From assembly GCA_013202935.1 (NCBI GenBank), contig JABMRG010000040.1, positions 1-7,707 on the forward strand: a stretch of DNA of 7,707 nt, in the 5' to 3' direction. Each line of letters starts with the position of its first letter. Within the stretch, counting starts at the first letter, position 1. Source of the DNA: Candidatus Omnitrophota bacterium (GTDB taxonomy: Bacteria; Omnitrophota; Gorgyraeia; JABMRG01). The notes below the pieces were generated by a model. The model was not told the DNA's origin and ran no database searches. It was given only the letters and a program-made list of their open reading frames with translations. Of the stretch, positions 1-6,784 are shown one piece after another. The translations under genes were made by a program, and so were the position numbers.

Positions 1-1578
1 CTTATATATATTGCTGCCAAAAGGTTGTCTAACAAGCCCGCAGGCATCATCGCAGGGTTTATCGCTTCCCTTTACGCACCATTTATATTCTACAGCGGGG
101 TACTGGTACCGACGAGCTATGTGGTTTTTTTCTATCTTTTATCTTCTATCTGCTTTGTAAGGGCACGGAAAAGACCTACATGGGGACGTTTTCTACTATT
201 TGGGATTATAGTCGGGCTTGCAACACTTCTGCGTGCCGGTATACTTCTTTTTGCGCTGGGTGTGCTTACCTGGCTTATTATTATCTTTGAGGATAAGAAA
301 AAAGCCATCTTAGGTGCTGTTGCAGCAGTGGTTGGTGTTTTGTTAATACTTATCCCGGTTACTATACGAAACTATATAGCAAGCAATGATATCGTATTCC
401 TGACTTCACATGCAGGCGTGAATTTCTATATTGGAAACAATGAGAATGCTGACGGGACATTTAGCCCGCCAAAATGGGCGCGGACTAATATAGAAGGCTT
501 GAAGGCTGATTCTAAGACTATTGCAGAAAAAGAACTTAAGAAACCCCTAAGAAGCTCAGAGGTCTCAAGTTTTTATGTGGGTAAAGCAGTCGATTTTATT
601 AGATCCAAACCATCCAGCTTCTTAAAACTCCTATGGCGTAAGTTAGTGCTTTTTGTAAACAAACAGGAGCTTTATGATGTGGCCCATTATCAGGTGCGCA
701 GCGACTATATACCAATGCTGAAATTTCCATTTATACCATTTTTGGTTGTGGGTGTTTTTGGTCTGGCAGGTGCATTTATTGCTATCAGGCAATGGAGGAG
801 AATAGCCCCTGCTTATATATTCGGTATAACCTATACGTTATCAATTCTTTTCTATTTTGTGAATTCACGCTATAGAATACCTTTTGCAACGCTTATGATT
901 CTATTCTCAGGGTTTTTTATATCATGGCTTATCACAGTATTAAAGGAGAAGAAGCTACTCAAAGCTTTATCCGCAGCCCTGCTCTGTGCGGCACTATTCT
1001 TTGCGGTAAATACCCCTATAGGTATTAATACCGCGGCAACAGGCTATGTAAATCTGGGCAGCCTCTATATGGAGAATAAACAGTGGAATGAGGCAATTGA
1101 GGCATTCTATAAAGCAGCAGAGCTTGATCAGACAAACCCGAAGCCACACAATGATATTTCTTACATCTATCTTACACAGAATAGACTGCCTGAAGCGGAA
1201 AAATCACTCAGCGAGGCATTGTCAAGAGACTCGGATTACCCATTTGCCCATATAAATTTAGGCCTCCTCTTTGAAAAAAGAGGAAACTTAAAAAGAGCAG
1301 AAGGGGAATATGAGAAAGCCATTGAGCTAAACCCAAATATTCCGCAGTCACATAATAATCTTGCCAATGTTTATGAGGCAACGGGAAGGCGCGCATTGGC
1401 TATAGAAGAGCATAAGAGAGCTATTGAGCTCGACCCATACAACACAAAGACCCATTATAATCTAGGTGTTATATACGGAAGGGATGGTAGGTTGCCTGAA
1501 TCAAAGAAGGAATTTGAGGAGGCCCTTGAGCTTGACCCTGAGTTTGAGCCTGCCCGTAAGGCACTTAACTATTTCTAA
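1..1578 (+). CDS. Membrane glycosyltransferase (GT39/ArnT-like) with C-terminal TPR repeats, 5'-truncated
   Basis: The reading frame is open from base 1, so the true start lies upstream; the TTG at 25 is only an internal codon. The visible 525 residues contain many hydrophobic segments up to about residue 340. They include a GT39-like stretch with an LLRAG segment near residue 78 and a luminal-type loop HAGVNFYIGNN near residue 137, which is typical of ArnT/PMT-like transferases that move sugars from polyprenyl-phosphate donors on the outer face of the inner membrane. Residues 347-516 are five consecutive 34-residue TPR units (about 1039-1548), with the usual NLG-x-x-Y and A-I-E-L-[DN]-P signatures, followed by a nine-residue tail. 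The N-terminal catalytic acidic residues are outside the window, so donor and acceptor cannot be named. The family is inferred from the membrane pattern and loop motif; the TPRs are certain. Acting on protein, lipid or polysaccharide is equally possible. It precedes a separate promoter and is not obviously in the dnaG-rpoD unit. Confidence 0.75.
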   Translation, partial: LIYIAAKRLSNKPAGIIAGFIASLYAPFIFYSGVLVPTSYVVFFYLLSSICFVRARKRPTWGRFLLFGIIVGLATLLRAGILLFALGVLTWLIIIFEDKKKAILGAVAAVVGVLLILIPVTIRNYIASNDIVFLTSHAGVNFYIGNNENADGTFSPPKWARTNIEGLKADSKTIAEKELKKPLRSSEVSSFYVGKAVDFIRSKPSSFLKLLWRKLVLFVNKQELYDVAHYQVRSDYIPMLKFPFIPFLVVGVFGLAGAFIAIRQWRRIAPAYIFGITYTLSILFYFVNSRYRIPFATLMILFSGFFISWLITVLKEKKLLKALSAALLCAALFFAVNTPIGINTAATGYVNLGSLYMENKQWNEAIEAFYKAAELDQTNPKPHNDISYIYLTQNRLPEAEKSLSEALSRDSDYPFAHINLGLLFEKRGNLKRAEGEYEKAIELNPNIPQSHNNLANVYEATGRRALAIEEHKRAIELDPYNTKTHYNLGVIYGRDGRLPESKKEFEEALELDPEFEPARKALNYF

Positions 1579-1604
1579 TCTGTAGAAGGTAGCAGACTAG
1601 AAAT
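1571..1604 (+). other. Hairpin at the end of the glycosyltransferase gene, possible weak terminator
   Basis: TTTCTAATCTG at 1572-1582 pairs with CAGACTAGAAA at 1593-1603 with one mismatch, plus an outer A-T pair, around a 10-base loop. The stop codon (1576-1578) lies in the left arm. There is no T-tract after it, so it is not a standard Rho-independent terminator. It could protect the 3' end of the mRNA or support factor-dependent termination. Confidence 0.3.
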
Positions 1605-1617
1605 ATGCACCCATTGC

Positions 1618-1646
1618 TTGACTTTTTTTGCTTTATGGGGTATACT
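1618..1646 (+). promoter_or_regulatory. Sigma70-type promoter of the cvpA-nif3-dnaG-rpoD unit
   Basis: The -35 box is TTGACT (1618-1623), the spacer is 17 bases with a T-run at its start, and the -10 box is TATACT (1641-1646). Each box is one base from consensus. The expected start of transcription is near 1652-1654, which leaves a leader of about 18 bases before the ATG at 1671. No other comparably good promoter was seen before rpoD, so this one probably drives the whole four-gene unit. Confidence 0.65.
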
Positions 1647-1670
1647 TTAGTGACTTTTATATAATTTACT

Positions 1671-2213
1671 ATGGAAGTATTAGATAAAATTAATTGGTTT
1701 GATATTGTAGTATTAATCTTAGTAGTGAGGGGCGTATATTTAGGTGCGCACAAAGGCCTTACTGCTGAGCTTTTTAACTTTTTTGGCATAGTAACAAGCC
1801 TTATATTGGCAATTCACTGGTATAGCCAAGTAGCGGATGTCTTAATTGTTAATTTTGACTTACCTACTTGGCTTTCTCAGTTTTTATGCTTTGTAATCAT
1901 AGCGCAAATTATAAGGGTAGCATTTAAGTATGGCCTGACACTCCTTCTTAAGCTGATGAACCTTCAGTTTATGCCGCAGCTTGAAAGAGTGGGTGGTGGT
2001 ATAATAGGCTTTGGAAGAGGAATTATTACTTCATGCATATTAGTTCTGTCTTTGAATTTCGTGCCTCTACACTATATCTCAGAGAGTGTCTTTGAAAGGT
2101 CTTTTTCGGGAGAATTTTTGATCAAGGCTTCTGAGAGGACTTACAAATCATTGACGTTCTGGCAGCCTGAAGAAAAAAGAGATAAATCAGTCTTCATGTC
2201 TATCAGTAAATAA
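1671..2213 (+). CDS. cvpA: CvpA family membrane protein
   Basis: This 180-residue protein has the layout of the CvpA family (E. coli CvpA is needed for colicin V production; the family is otherwise poorly understood). The start NWFDIVVLILVVRG (residues 8-21), the GLTAELF stretch (29-35) and the later ERVGGGIIGFGRG segment (105-117) are the family's usual landmarks. Membrane segments are predicted by eye at about 10-27, 33-50, 66-92 and 107-128, followed by a polar C-terminal tail. The ATG at 1671 puts the family's N-terminal motif in its usual place, about eight residues in, but no Shine-Dalgarno sequence is visible before it. It lies 52 bases before the NIF3 gene with no terminator between, so the two are probably cotranscribed. 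The family call is solid; the cellular role is not known from sequence. Confidence 0.85.
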   Translation: MEVLDKINWFDIVVLILVVRGVYLGAHKGLTAELFNFFGIVTSLILAIHWYSQVADVLIVNFDLPTWLSQFLCFVIIAQIIRVAFKYGLTLLLKLMNLQFMPQLERVGGGIIGFGRGIITSCILVLSLNFVPLHYISESVFERSFSGEFLIKASERTYKSLTFWQPEEKRDKSVFMSISK

Positions 2214-2253
2214 TATGCACGTAAAAGAAACTTGACCTACCTAAAATCTATTT

Positions 2254-2260
2254 AAGGAGA
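2254..2260 (+). promoter_or_regulatory. Ribosome binding site fixing a TTG start
   Basis: AAGGAGA lies five bases before the TTG at 2266. This strong Shine-Dalgarno match, with no ATG at a suitable distance, is the reason for calling a TTG initiation codon for the NIF3-family gene. Confidence 0.8.
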
Positions 2261-2265
2261 AAAAA

Positions 2266-3225
2266 TTGAAGCTTAAGGATATCTATAACTCTATTTTAAG
2301 AGAGGGGTCCATGCGTGACCCACGCGGCGCAAAAGGCATAAAGAGATACCTTGGAAAAATAAAAAAAGAATATAGCTCGCTCTCGCCAAAGGATAAGAAA
2401 CTCTTTGATAAAGAAAAACTTACCAACCCGTATAGTGACACAAGGCTCCTCCACGGAAATCCAAATAAACAGATAAAAAATGTAATGGTTGGTATCGATG
2501 TCGATACCCAGGAACTACTCTTGGCCCTTGCGCTAAGTAAGAAGGGCAAGAAAATAGACCTTCTTATTTCACACCACCCTCAAGGGTTTGCGCGCGGCAT
2601 GTTCCATGAGGTAATGAATGTGCAGGCTGATATATTCAAGTCGCTCGGTGTGCCTGCTAAGAAAGCTGAAAAACTTCTTGATGAGAGGATGATTGAGGTT
2701 GCAAGGAAAGGCCATGCCGCAAATAATATGCGCCCTTTAGATGCTGCTAGGCTTCTAGATATGCCTTATATGTGTGCCCACACAGTGGCTGATAACTGTG
2801 TTGTAGATTACTTGAAGAAGCTTATTAAGAGAAAAAGACCACGAACCGTACAGAATCTCATAGATATAATCTCAAGCGAGCCTGAGTATAAGGATGCTAT
2901 ATTAACGCATGCGGGCCCAAAGCTTATACTGGGTAAGCCTTCGAATAAATGCGGTAAGGTATTTGTTGATATGACAGGTGGAACAGAAGGGCCTAAGAAG
3001 ATATTTGCTGACTTAGCCAAGGCAGGTGTAAAGACAATAATCGGCATGCATATGAGCGAGGAACATTTTAAAATCGCAAAGAAATATAAACTGAACATAC
3101 TTATAGCAGGCCATATATCGAGTGATAACCTGGGCATAAACCTATTGCTTGATGCTATAGATAAGAAAAGAAGCCTTAATATTATAGAATGTTCAGGATT
3201 CAGGCGAGTGAAGAGAAAGGCCTAA
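2266..3225 (+). CDS. NIF3/DUF34 family putative metal-dependent protein
   Basis: This 319-residue protein belongs to the NIF3 (NGG1p-interacting factor 3, E. coli YbgI, B. subtilis YqfO) family, whose members bind two metal ions and are often mislabelled GTP cyclohydrolase I type 2. The metal-site motifs can be followed in order: SHHP with H103/H104, HTVAD with D176, and GHISSDN with H283 and D287. A VFVDMTGGTEG segment matches the family's central glycine-rich strand. The last ligand is Glu in YbgI-type proteins; here the equivalent position is Asp. Residues 1-70 form a charged, mostly helical N-terminal extension that is longer than usual. Translation starts at TTG, set by AAGGAGA five bases upstream. 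The stop codon overlaps the dnaG start (TAATG), which suggests translational coupling. NIF3 genes often neighbour rpoD/dnaG in other phyla (in Bacillus yqfO lies downstream of sigA), so the location supports the call. The biochemical function of the family is unsettled. Confidence 0.85.
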   Translation: MKLKDIYNSILREGSMRDPRGAKGIKRYLGKIKKEYSSLSPKDKKLFDKEKLTNPYSDTRLLHGNPNKQIKNVMVGIDVDTQELLLALALSKKGKKIDLLISHHPQGFARGMFHEVMNVQADIFKSLGVPAKKAEKLLDERMIEVARKGHAANNMRPLDAARLLDMPYMCAHTVADNCVVDYLKKLIKRKRPRTVQNLIDIISSEPEYKDAILTHAGPKLILGKPSNKCGKVFVDMTGGTEGPKKIFADLAKAGVKTIIGMHMSEEHFKIAKKYKLNILIAGHISSDNLGINLLLDAIDKKRSLNIIECSGFRRVKRKA

Positions 3226-4988
3226 TGGCAACAGATTTCGAAAGAACAATAGAAGAGATACAGGCAAAGCTGGACATAGCAGAAGTAGTAGGAAGCTATA
3301 TCCCCCTCAAAAAAGCTGGCAGGAACTTTAAGGCATGCTGCCCATTTCATCACGAGAAGACCCCGTCTTTTGTAGTATCACCACAAAAGCAGATATACCA
3401 CTGTTTTGGCTGTAGCGCCGGAGGGGATATGATATCTTTTGTGATGAAGCATGAGCATCTTGAGTTTATGGAAGCCTTGAAAATCTTAGCAGACAAAGCG
3501 AATGTTCAAATCCCTCAGTTTCGTGGAGGGGGAAACAGGCAAAAGAGCTCATTTACGAATGCGCTGCACCGGGCAAATGAGCTAGCGGCCAATTATTATA
3601 GTGCAATGCTTGTCGGGTCTCCTAAGGCAAAGGATGCGAGGAGTTACCTTGCAAAGCGCTCTTTGAACGCAGCTGCTGTCGCGAAGTTTAAGATGGGGTT
3701 TGCCCCTGCCGACTGGGATGGTTTTCTTAAATTCGCAAGAGAAAAAGGGGTATCCCCTGCTACCTTAGAAAAAGCAGGCCTGGTTATTCCAGGTAGAGAA
3801 GATAGCTACTACGATAGATTCAGGAACAGGGTAATGTTCCCGATATTTGATATAAGGTCAAAGATAATAGCATTTGGCGGAAGGGTCCTTGATGAGTCCC
3901 TCCCAAAGTATATGAACTCACCTGAGACAGACACATATGTAAAGGGAAGGCATTTGTATGGCCTGAACCTTGCTGTCGATGAGATAAAAAGCAAAGACTA
4001 TTGTATCGTAGTAGAGGGGTATCTTGACCTTATTATACCTTATCATAACGGTGTAAAAAATATCGTTGCCACATTAGGCACAGCGCTTACCGTGGAACAG
4101 ATAAGGCTTATTAAGCGTTTTACAAAAAATGTTGTTATTATATTTGATGCTGATGAAGCAGGTGAAGCAGCATCGCTTCGCGGACTGGATCTTCTATTGT
4201 CCGAGGAGTTATATGTAAAGATAGCGAGATTGCCTGAGGGGCTAGACCCCGACACTTATGTACGGACAAATTCAGCCGAGCAGTTTTTAAAGGTTATTGA
4301 GACGGCAGATAACCTCTTTGACTATAAACTGAAACTTCTGCTTAAGAAACTTAATCCCGCAGAGACAGATGATAAGGCAAAGATCACCTCAGAGATGCTG
4401 CCTACGATAAAAAGGGTTGATAATGCGGTATTAAGGGCAGAATACATAAAGAAGCTTTCAGAGACACTCTTTATAAGTGAAGATGTGATGAAGGAGGAAC
4501 TTTCAAAGGTAAAGCTCGATTACTCTTATCTGGGTGAGAACAAGGTATTTAAAGAGTGTGTTGCTATAAGGCCTGCCGAGAAGATGATAACAGGATTGGC
4601 AATAGAAGACCCTGATATCGCAAATGAGATAAAGAAGAGGTTGAAGATAGATGAGTTCCATAGCGAGGATGTAAGAGATATCATAAGGGCGGTCTTTGCT
4701 GTACTTTCCGAGGGCAAGAACCCGACTGCTGCAAAGGTTATGCATAAGCTTAATAGCGACAACTTAAGCCATATAATATGCGAAGCCTTAGCTGAGACAG
4801 AAGGCTTTATTGACAGGGAGAAGAGCTTAAGTGATTGTATAATAAAGATTAAAAGAGATAACCTGAAATTCAAAAAAGAGAATCTGACCAGCCGCATAAA
4901 AGAGGCAGAGCAAAAAGGTAATGACGCACAGCTTATGAAACTGGTCAGGGAGCTCAATGCATTGAGGGGTGTAAAGATTGATGGCTAA
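3225..4988 (+). CDS. dnaG: DNA primase DnaG
   Basis: DnaG makes the RNA primers for lagging-strand and initiation synthesis at the replication fork, working with the DnaB helicase. The 587-residue length is typical. The N-terminal CHC2 zinc finger is complete (C39, H42, C60, C63, within CPFHHEKTPSF and HCFGC). The catalytic core carries the TOPRIM motifs VVEGYLD with E264 and DADEAG with D308 and D310, followed by LPEGLDPDTYV. The C-terminal part, about residues 440-587, fits the helicase-interaction domain by position and helical character. I chose the ATG at 3225, which overlaps the previous stop by one base and has AAAGG four bases upstream; it puts the zinc finger where E. coli DnaG has it. 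An in-frame ATG at 3189 would add 12 residues inside the NIF3 gene and is less likely. The gene overlaps rpoD by eight bases, so the two are translationally linked. Confidence 0.97.
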   Translation: MATDFERTIEEIQAKLDIAEVVGSYIPLKKAGRNFKACCPFHHEKTPSFVVSPQKQIYHCFGCSAGGDMISFVMKHEHLEFMEALKILADKANVQIPQFRGGGNRQKSSFTNALHRANELAANYYSAMLVGSPKAKDARSYLAKRSLNAAAVAKFKMGFAPADWDGFLKFAREKGVSPATLEKAGLVIPGREDSYYDRFRNRVMFPIFDIRSKIIAFGGRVLDESLPKYMNSPETDTYVKGRHLYGLNLAVDEIKSKDYCIVVEGYLDLIIPYHNGVKNIVATLGTALTVEQIRLIKRFTKNVVIIFDADEAGEAASLRGLDLLLSEELYVKIARLPEGLDPDTYVRTNSAEQFLKVIETADNLFDYKLKLLLKKLNPAETDDKAKITSEMLPTIKRVDNAVLRAEYIKKLSETLFISEDVMKEELSKVKLDYSYLGENKVFKECVAIRPAEKMITGLAIEDPDIANEIKKRLKIDEFHSEDVRDIIRAVFAVLSEGKNPTAAKVMHKLNSDNLSHIICEALAETEGFIDREKSLSDCIIKIKRDNLKFKKENLTSRIKEAEQKGNDAQLMKLVRELNALRGVKIDG

Positions 4989-6648
4989 GAAAAAGAAGAT
5001 TAAGAAAAAGTCAGCCAGGAAGAAACCAGCTAATAAAAAACTGGTGAAGAAAAAGCTAGCGAAGAAAAAACTAGCTAAAAAACAAATCACGAAAAAACCG
5101 CAGAAAAAGGCAAAATCATCGGATAAGATAAAGAAGCTGCTTGAGCTCGGCAGGAGTAAAGGATATCTTACCTATGATGAAATAAATGAGATACTTCCTG
5201 AGGATATAACCTCATCTGAGGAGATAGACTCTATACTCAATGCCTTAGATAATGAGAATATAGAGCTTCTTGACGCAGAGGCGGTAAAGGCGAAAGAGAA
5301 AGCCACCGCTCCCACTCGACGGCAGACCCCTACAAGCACCGAAAGTTCAGTAGACGATCCTGTGAGAATGTATCTTAGGCAGATGGGGCAGATTCCTCTT
5401 CTTACCCGTGAAAATGAGATAGCGTTAGCAAAGAAAATTGAAGAAGCTGAGATAGGCTTACGTGATGTAATATTTGATTGCAAACTGAGCATACAATATG
5501 TAGTTGAGCTTGCTGAAAAGATTATCACTGGGGAATGCAACTCAGACGACTATATAAAAGAGGGAATAAACCCATCAAGAATAAAACCCGGGACGCGCAT
5601 AGCAAAGCTCCTCAAGAAACTGAAAAGAGCTAAAAAGGCGAGTTCTGTAAAGGAAGTTCTTTATCAGTTCAAGCTCACTACTACTTTCATGGAGGAGATG
5701 GGCTTTCGGATAAAGATGCATGCGGAGCAGATTGAGAGGATTCAAAGAGAGATACTCCGTCTCAAGAACCAGAGAAAGTATAAGCAGATACCAAAGCTAA
5801 AGAAAGAGATACGTAAGATAGAGCGAGAATTTGGTGAGAAGCACGACAAGATAAAACTGCGCATATTTAATATAAAGAAGAAAGAAGCACATTTCCAGAA
5901 GACAAAGAAAGTTCTTGTTGAGGCCAATCTTCGGCTTGTTGTATCTATAGCAAAAAAATACACGAACAGAGGGCTCTCATTCTTAGACCTTATACAGGAA
6001 GGCAATATCGGCCTTATGAAGGCGGTTGATAAGTTTGAGTATAAGCGTGGGTATAAGTTTTCGACCTATGCGACCTGGTGGATAAGGCAGGCTATTACAC
6101 GCTCTATTGCTGATCAGGCAAGGACTATAAGAATTCCTGTGCATATGACAGAGACCATAAACCGCCTGGTCAGGGTATCGCGCTCACTTGTTCAGGAGAC
6201 AGGTAGAGAACCTACTCCTGAAGAGATAGCAAGGCATATGACTATGTCTGTTGAGAAGGTAAGAGGCATCTTAAAGATAGCCCAAGAGCCTATATCTTTA
6301 CAGACACCAGTCGGTGATGAAGGAGATACCCATTTTGGCGATTTTATTGAGGATAAACGTGCTCTTTCACCTGCAAGCGCTACAGCATATACTATGTTAA
6401 AAGAACAGATGGGCAATGTGCTGGATACCCTTACTGATAGAGAAAAGGAAGTATTGCGTTTAAGGTTTGGTATCAGCGACGGTTATCCGCGTACGCTTGA
6501 AGAAGTAGGCAGCATATTCCATGTTACCAGAGAACGTGTAAGACAGATAGAAGCAAAAGCACTCAGGAAACTACGCCATCCTATACGTTCAAGAAAACTC
6601 AAGAATTTCTTAGATCTTGCCTATAGTGAAGAGCGCGAAGTATTTTAA
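4981..6648 (+). CDS. rpoD: RNA polymerase primary sigma factor RpoD (sigma70/SigA)
   Basis: This is the housekeeping sigma factor that directs RNA polymerase to -35/-10 promoters. The 555 residues carry all the expected parts: region 1.1 (about 48-98), region 1.2 (DDPVRMYLRQMG from 125), a non-conserved region of about 155 residues, region 2 (about 311-380, with TYATWWIRQAI at 362-372 for -10 recognition and melting), region 3 (about 400-464, including the DEGDTHFGDFIED finger) and region 4 (481-545, with the -35-binding helix around VTRERVRQIE at 515-524). Region 1.1 marks it as a primary sigma. The first 45 residues are an unusual tail with 24 Lys and one Arg. The non-conserved region is highly charged and looks coiled-coil at 237-309. 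The start is ATG 4981; the TTG just before it (4978) is an alternative that sits closer to the optimum distance (8 bases) from GAGGGG at 4964-4969. The gene overlaps the end of dnaG by eight bases. Confidence 0.97.
   Translation: MAKKKKIKKKSARKKPANKKLVKKKLAKKKLAKKQITKKPQKKAKSSDKIKKLLELGRSKGYLTYDEINEILPEDITSSEEIDSILNALDNENIELLDAEAVKAKEKATAPTRRQTPTSTESSVDDPVRMYLRQMGQIPLLTRENEIALAKKIEEAEIGLRDVIFDCKLSIQYVVELAEKIITGECNSDDYIKEGINPSRIKPGTRIAKLLKKLKRAKKASSVKEVLYQFKLTTTFMEEMGFRIKMHAEQIERIQREILRLKNQRKYKQIPKLKKEIRKIEREFGEKHDKIKLRIFNIKKKEAHFQKTKKVLVEANLRLVVSIAKKYTNRGLSFLDLIQEGNIGLMKAVDKFEYKRGYKFSTYATWWIRQAITRSIADQARTIRIPVHMTETINRLVRVSRSLVQETGREPTPEEIARHMTMSVEKVRGILKIAQEPISLQTPVGDEGDTHFGDFIEDKRALSPASATAYTMLKEQMGNVLDTLTDREKEVLRLRFGISDGYPRTLEEVGSIFHVTRERVRQIEAKALRKLRHPIRSRKLKNFLDLAYSEEREVF
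5032..5076 (+). repeat. 15-base tandem repeat encoding lysine-rich pentapeptides in RpoD
   Basis: Three successive 15-base units (5032-5046, 5047-5061, 5062-5076) encode NKKLV, KKKLA and KKKLA. The second and third units match at 13 of 15 bases; the first matches the third at 11 of 15. The pentad pattern continues in weaker form as KKQIT and KKPQK. It looks like local duplication building the basic tail of the sigma factor. Confidence 0.7.
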
Positions 6649-6666
6649 TCATACTATAATAAATAC

Positions 6667-6694
6667 TTGACAAAATCTGTTTTTTTGGTATAAT
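6667..6694 (+). promoter_or_regulatory. Consensus extended -10 sigma70 promoter
   Basis: The boxes are an exact TTGACA (6667-6672) and an exact TATAAT (6689-6694), separated by 16 bases rich in T, and TGG directly precedes the -10 box, making an extended -10 element. Transcription should start near 6700-6702. This is the strongest promoter in the window. It lies 18 bases after the rpoD stop codon and points to the 6900 gene, but an intrinsic terminator stands about 70 bases downstream. Confidence 0.8.
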
Positions 6695-6700
6695 ATTATT

Positions 6701-6773
6701 AGCTTTTATAAAGTTATTAGTAAATTCCCCTGGCAAAGATTCATAAAATTTGAAAAAATGCCCGGGGTTTTTT
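6701..6773 (+). ncRNA. Candidate short RNA or attenuated leader, about 73 nt
   Basis: The ends are set by the consensus promoter at 6667-6694 and the intrinsic terminator ending at 6773. No start codon with a ribosome binding site and no sensible small ORF is seen inside. The 5' part is AT-rich, with only a weak hairpin (CTTT at 6703-6706 with AAAG at 6710-6713); the 3' part is the terminator stem, whose loop holds a small TTCA/TGAA helix. I do not recognise it as tRNA, SRP RNA, tmRNA, 6S RNA or a known riboswitch. No antiterminator sequence pairing with the 5' arm is visible upstream of it, so a free small RNA is slightly favoured over a riboswitch leader. Confidence 0.35.
6727..6773 (+). 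terminator. Rho-independent terminator
   Basis: CCCCTGGCA (6727-6735) pairs with TGCCCGGGG (6759-6767) with a single T-C mismatch, and the stem is followed at once by six T (6768-6773). The loop is long (23 bases) but contains an internal TTCA (6740-6743)/TGAA (6751-6754) helix. It can end both read-through from rpoD and the short transcript from the promoter at 6667-6694. Confidence 0.75.
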
Positions 6774-6784
6774 GTTACTAACAC

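Noticed and set aside
1601..2220. AATATGCAC repeated after two stop codons (about 1602-1610 and 2212-2220), each followed by CTTGAC
   Set aside because: It is only nine bases, the following sequence differs in spacing, and only the first has a usable -10 box. It is probably coincidence.
2232..2247. TTGACC near 2232 as a promoter for the NIF3 gene
   Set aside because: No -10 box lies at 16-18 bases; TAAAAT at 2242 is far too close and the right-spaced bases are the Shine-Dalgarno sequence.
3189..3224. Earlier in-frame ATG for dnaG at 3189
   Set aside because: It would add 12 residues overlapping the NIF3 gene by 37 bases. The ATG at 3225 has AAAGG four bases upstream, the TAATG overlap, and places the zinc finger at the usual distance.
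4526..4957. 143-codon open frame on the - strand inside dnaG, with similar ones at 5172-5540 and 2808-3137
   Set aside because: These lie opposite strongly conserved dnaG, rpoD and NIF3 coding sequence, show Ser/Phe/Leu-rich shadow composition and have no recognisable motif.
6655..6660. TATAAT just after the rpoD stop codon as a -10 box
   Set aside because: The stretch at the right distance upstream is GC-rich rpoD coding sequence with no -35 resemblance, and it has no TG extension.
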